A DNA stretch of 32,075 nucleotides, taken from the IMG/VR virus record IMGVR_UViG_3300025815_000059, positions 1 to 32,075 of that record. One strand, given 5' to 3'. Made by a program: the position numbers and the translations under genes. Shown piece after piece: positions 29,897-32,075 of this stretch (the first letter of the stretch is position 1; every line of letters starts with the position of its first letter). The notes below the pieces were generated by a model. The model saw only the letters and a list, made by a program, of their open reading frames with translations, made no database searches and was not told where the DNA came from. Origin of the DNA: a virus.

Positions 29897-30517
29897 CTAT
29901 TTTTTAAGTTCAGTTGTGTACTTTTTACCATTCCAAGTAAATGTTTTAGCACCTTTGTTGCGGAAATGTCTAAAGGCTTCACGGAATGATACACCACCTT
30001 TAGAAACACCAACATTGTAGTTTTTAGTTTGACGTTGAGTTTCACGATTGACAAACTCATTGCGACGAGATTCCATGCCCTTCATAGTATCTCGACCACC
30101 GCCTAGCTTTTCAGCCTGTAGTGCGGCACCAACTCCAGTCATACCACGAGCAAGTCTACCAACACGTGATGCAGTTTGTGCAACCTTCTTAGCTGTGGTA
30201 GTACGTTTATCAGTACGAATGCCTTCAGTAGAGCCTGTTAATGCTTTACGCTCTGCACGAAGTGCTCTTCTTGTGCCAGACTTTGGTGGAGTACGTTTAG
30301 CCATTTCAGTTTTGCTTAGGGCTTTATTGCGAGCTTGACGCTCTGCTGATTTCTTCTCAGCTTCTTTTTCTAACCGAGTTAACTCTGCTTTAGTTTTTGT
30401 CGCATTAGAAACTTTTTTGCCTTCAATAATTGCTTGTCTTCTAGCGGCTCTAATCTTCGCTTCTTTTTTAAAGTCTTCTAATCGTTTAGTACGTTTTTGT
30501 TGACCACGTGTTGCCAT
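29897..30517 (-). CDS. Large basic protein of the same cluster, 206 aa
   Basis: The first 120 residues are almost entirely Lys/Arg/Ala helices (MATRGQQKRTKRLEDFKKEA, KKSAERQARNKALSKTEMAK), followed by a less charged RVGRLARGMTGVGAALQAEK. The C-terminus SFREAFRHFRNKGAKTFTWN then GKKYTTELKK is a short motif (F.xAF...R..G.KTFTWNGK.YTT) I know from ends of phage virion proteins. It is likely a DNA-condensing or head-associated protein. Coded directly after the membrane protein at 30519. The function is inferred from charge only. Confidence 0.72.
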   Translation of the reverse strand: MATRGQQKRTKRLEDFKKEAKIRAARRQAIIEGKKVSNATKTKAELTRLEKEAEKKSAERQARNKALSKTEMAKRTPPKSGTRRALRAERKALTGSTEGIRTDKRTTTAKKVAQTASRVGRLARGMTGVGAALQAEKLGGGRDTMKGMESRRNEFVNRETQRQTKNYNVGVSKGGVSFREAFRHFRNKGAKTFTWNGKKYTTELKK

Positions 30518-30518
30518 A

Positions 30519-30887
30519 TTACTTTTTCCCCATCATATCCATTAAACCTTTGCCTGCTTTGACACCAAAGGATGCTAATACAATTACCATGAGAATCTCA
30601 TGATACCAAATCGGCAAAGTTGCCAATGCGTTGAACCCCGCTTGAATATGTCCTACCATGCTTGGTATAAAGACTAAGATCAACGGGATGCTGAACACTA
30701 TTGTTAACCACTCGTCTTTCCAAGAATTCTTGGAGGCTTCTGCCATGATGCGCTCCCAGTCCGCTGTAGACTGTGCCGCTGTTTTCAGTGCGGTGGCTTT
30801 GGCCTCTGCGGTGGCCTTGGTTGATTCCGCCTTGGCACTGACCCATGTACCTGCCAAGTTCGTAATAGCTGTGACTAATCCAATCAT
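30519..30887 (-). CDS. Putative holin-like membrane protein, 122 aa
   Basis: The start ATG 30887 overlaps the upstream stop (ATGA). The N-terminal MIGLVTAITNLAGTWVSAKA is amphipathic and is followed by a charged helical part (ATALKTAAQSTADWERIMAE, then KNSWKDEW). Two membrane segments follow: about residues 65-85 (LTIVFSIPLILVFIPSM) and 100-118 (ILMVIVLASFGVKAG). The SWKDE(W/Y)LTI.FSIPLIL pattern is common to a family of phage membrane proteins often marked holin-like. With the other lysis-like genes upstream, a holin or lysis-accessory role is probable. Confidence 0.65.
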   Translation of the reverse strand: MIGLVTAITNLAGTWVSAKAESTKATAEAKATALKTAAQSTADWERIMAEASKNSWKDEWLTIVFSIPLILVFIPSMVGHIQAGFNALATLPIWYHEILMVIVLASFGVKAGKGLMDMMGKK

Positions 30888-31066
30888 GAGGCATTTCCTG
30901 TTACGTCCGTCTGTATACAAATCGCATCGTAGTTTATCTTAGGCTGTGGGGCCGTTGCCATGAAATACTCACGGGCTTCAAAGCACTCGTCCATTGTTGC
31001 AAATGGGCCTTGAGGATAGACAGCATAGCCATCAGATTGAATTAGGATTGCAAATAATACCCACAT
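30884..31066 (-). CDS. Small protein with hydrophobic N-terminus, 60 aa
   Basis: MWVLFAILIQSDGYAVYPQG begins with a short hydrophobic stretch, possibly a signal or membrane anchor. It continues with FATMDECFEAREYFMATAPQ and INYDAICIQTD. The two Cys may form a disulfide if exported. I know similar small marine-phage proteins (MWVL..I......... F.TMxECxEAR......PKINYxAxCI) of unknown function. The stop overlaps the holin-like gene. A spanin-like role is possible, but the sequence does not show it. Confidence 0.65.
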   Translation of the reverse strand: MWVLFAILIQSDGYAVYPQGPFATMDECFEAREYFMATAPQPKINYDAICIQTDVTGNAS

Positions 31067-31073
31067 AGGTGAC

Positions 31074-31514
31074 CTACTGTTTACTAAGCCAATAGAAGAT
31101 GTATATCACCAAGCCAACGGCTGAGAGAACGCTAACGCCCAAACAGATGCTAATACAAAGATCAACAATTTGTTTTTTACGTTTAACTTTTTTGGCTTTC
31201 TCAGCTTTCTCTGCGGCTTCACGGCTTTCCTTCATCTTCCTTTGGTAGTCTAACCAATCTGTCCATAACCCGGCTCGCCCTTGCCAGACCATCATCTGTT
31301 TCAGAGTATACTCATATTCTTTGAGTTGCTCTGTGGCCATGAACGCTTCAAGGTCAGACTTATATCCGTGTTCATGTGCTTTCTTTTGTATCTCAGCTTT
31401 AAGACCAAAGTAGTCTGCTAGTGCCTGCCCTGCTTCATACAGTTCTTTACCATTGGCGATGGTTTCCTTAATAACGCCAAAGGCCGCATTAGCGGCGGCT
31501 AGTTCAGCTATCAT
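31074..31514 (-). CDS. C-terminally anchored lysis-region protein, 146 aa
   Basis: MIAELAAANAAFGVIKETIA, then LADYFGLKAEIQKKAHEHGY, MMVWQGRAGLWTDWLDYQRK and a charged coiled-coil-like stretch of Lys/Glu (about residues 93-115) precede one clear membrane segment at the C-terminus (LCISICLGVSVLSAVGLVIYIFYWL). Similar proteins with N-terminal IAELAAANAAFxVIKE and GRxGLWxDW occur beside holins in marine phages. An inner-membrane spanin or holin partner is plausible. It overlaps the holin by 11 nt and has AAGGA upstream. Confidence 0.7.
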   Translation of the reverse strand: MIAELAAANAAFGVIKETIANGKELYEAGQALADYFGLKAEIQKKAHEHGYKSDLEAFMATEQLKEYEYTLKQMMVWQGRAGLWTDWLDYQRKMKESREAAEKAEKAKKVKRKKQIVDLCISICLGVSVLSAVGLVIYIFYWLSKQ

Positions 31515-31686
31515 CTGGGGGTTCCTTCCCCAATAACCTCTGCACTGTTTGAGTTTCGTAAATTCTAATAGCTGTCCACACTAATGTAAACAAAGCCGCC
31601 AATGGTGGCAACACTTCACCTAATGTTCCTACTACTGTAACCACACTAGCCGCATCAATCATTTGCTTAGTGCTTTCTGTTGCCAT
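31504..31686 (-). CDS. Putative class II-like holin, 60 aa
   Basis: The start is ATG 31686; the frame opens 9 nt earlier without support. The product MATESTKQMIDAASVVTVVG then TLGEVLPPLAALFTLVWTAI ends RIYETQTVQRLLGKEPPDDS. The family pattern VVT..GTL...LPPLAALFT..WT.IRIYET.TVQ.LLG is one I know as holin in marine podoviruses. One long hydrophobic stretch with a central Pro pair could span the membrane once or twice. It would time release of the T4-type lysozyme coded at 6760-7215. Confidence 0.78.
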   Translation of the reverse strand: MATESTKQMIDAASVVTVVGTLGEVLPPLAALFTLVWTAIRIYETQTVQRLLGKEPPDDS

Positions 31687-31704
31687 CTCTTTCACATCCT
31701 ATCC

Positions 31705-32064
31705 TTATGCAAACACTCGCTGTGGTGTGACTGGAGTGACTCCAAAGGATTCATCCAATGCTTCAAACATATCACGATACTCTTCAGAAATTAATCTGAC
31801 ATTGACATGATAGCCTGCAACAGCAGTCATCTCAGGATAGTCATTACCTTCTGAGTCAGTCAGGGTATTGCCTGTTGCCTGATACATCGTACCGATTGTG
31901 TCGATGGCATAGTCATGCCCGAACTTAATTAGCACAGTGTTGTCGTCTTCGTCCTGTGTCGTAATGTCAGCAAGCTCTGACATCATCTCCGACTCACTGG
32001 CAAACTTCAGGAAGAAGTCACGCTTCGGTGCCGGGATTAGTTCTTCATTGATTTCATCTGTCAC
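31705..32064 (-). CDS. Hypothetical protein after the fibre, 119 aa, GTG start
   Basis: The frame starts with GTG 32064, overlapping a possible upstream TGA (GTGA). The product MTDEINEELIPAPKRDFFLK, then FASESEMMSELADITTQDED and GHDYAIDTIGTMYQATGNTL, then MTAVAGYHVNVRLISEEYRD, ends FGVTPVTPQRVFA. It is acidic and soluble. Comparable small proteins follow tail fibre genes in marine podoviruses and may be fibre assembly or virion proteins. No named family; its place before the holin, and the fibre at the other window end, fits. Confidence 0.75.
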   Translation of the reverse strand: MTDEINEELIPAPKRDFFLKFASESEMMSELADITTQDEDDNTVLIKFGHDYAIDTIGTMYQATGNTLTDSEGNDYPEMTAVAGYHVNVRLISEEYRDMFEALDESFGVTPVTPQRVFA

Positions 32065-32075
32065 GATGTGATCTC
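32061..32075 (-). CDS. Possible last codons of an upstream gene (fibre end?)
   Basis: Reading from the right end on the minus strand gives GAG ATC ACA TCG TGA, i.e. EITS and a stop that overlaps the GTG of the 119-aa gene in the GTGA arrangement seen elsewhere in this genome. It could be the end of the tail fibre begun at 712-1, with the middle missing. Four codons cannot prove it. Confidence 0.25.
   Translation of the reverse strand, partial: EITS

Noticed and set aside
1-32075. CRISPR arrays, insertion sequences, integrase or attachment sites
   Set aside because: I saw no regularly spaced direct repeats, no transposase or recombinase motifs and no tRNA-like att site on either strand.

Overview
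The window is most of the genome of a short-tailed, lytic-looking tailed phage (podovirus morphology, Caudoviricetes), probably from an aquatic environment. The evidence is a T7-like replication set (primase-helicase, family A polymerase, SSB with acidic tail, 5' exonuclease), a T7/P22-like head-tail set (large terminase, portal, scaffold, major capsid, two tail tube proteins, large internal virion proteins) and small accessory families that I know mainly from marine phages. I see no integrase, repressor, tRNA or CRISPR array. I also see no phage RNA polymerase. Consistent with that, several promoters match the bacterial sigma70 consensus (TTGACA, 16-17 bp, TATAAT), so transcription is probably by the host enzyme. 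The host cannot be named from the sequence.

Layout. (1) 1-7633, minus strand: packaging and head genes. From a promoter at about 7.6 kb they run terminase small subunit, T4-type lysozyme, terminase large subunit, portal, a 46-aa protein, an 82-aa protein, a zinc-ribbon protein, scaffold, capsid, a 100-aa protein, and the N-terminal part of a tail fibre that leaves the window at base 1. (2) 7634-8623: about 1 kb without a convincing gene. It holds plus-strand promoter candidates, palindromes and hairpins and looks like the early control region and perhaps the origin. (3) 8624-19850, plus strand: early and middle genes. These are a GP88-family protein, several tiny ORFs, the replication genes, two different PD-(D/E)XK-like nucleases, a DUF3310 protein, and class I ribonucleotide reductase (NrdA and NrdB), closed by a strong intrinsic terminator at 19853. 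(4) 19873-32075, minus strand: lysis-like membrane proteins, a run of very small lysine/arginine-rich proteins, tail tube A and B, fibre or adhesin genes, and internal virion (ejection) proteins.

The two minus-strand blocks make one logical late operon if the window ends are neighbours: terminase, portal, capsid, fibre, lysis genes, tail tubes, ejection proteins. The window therefore looks like a permuted genome opened inside the tail fibre gene, with some fibre sequence probably missing. Genes are packed with TAATG, ATGA or GTGA overlaps almost throughout, so translational coupling is likely.

The most unusual signals are: a textbook slippery heptamer (G GGG GGA) directly before the stop of a 249-aa internal virion protein, opening into a 52-codon frame that ends just before the next gene; a duplicated leader (GGCACT/AGTGTC hairpin plus a 14-nt identical block) in front of the first two early genes, exactly 300 bp apart; a 74-nt imperfect inverted repeat just after a consensus promoter; and a promoter whose spacer is a perfect dyad in front of the SSB gene. 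All function calls rest on motif recognition by eye; no database search was run.
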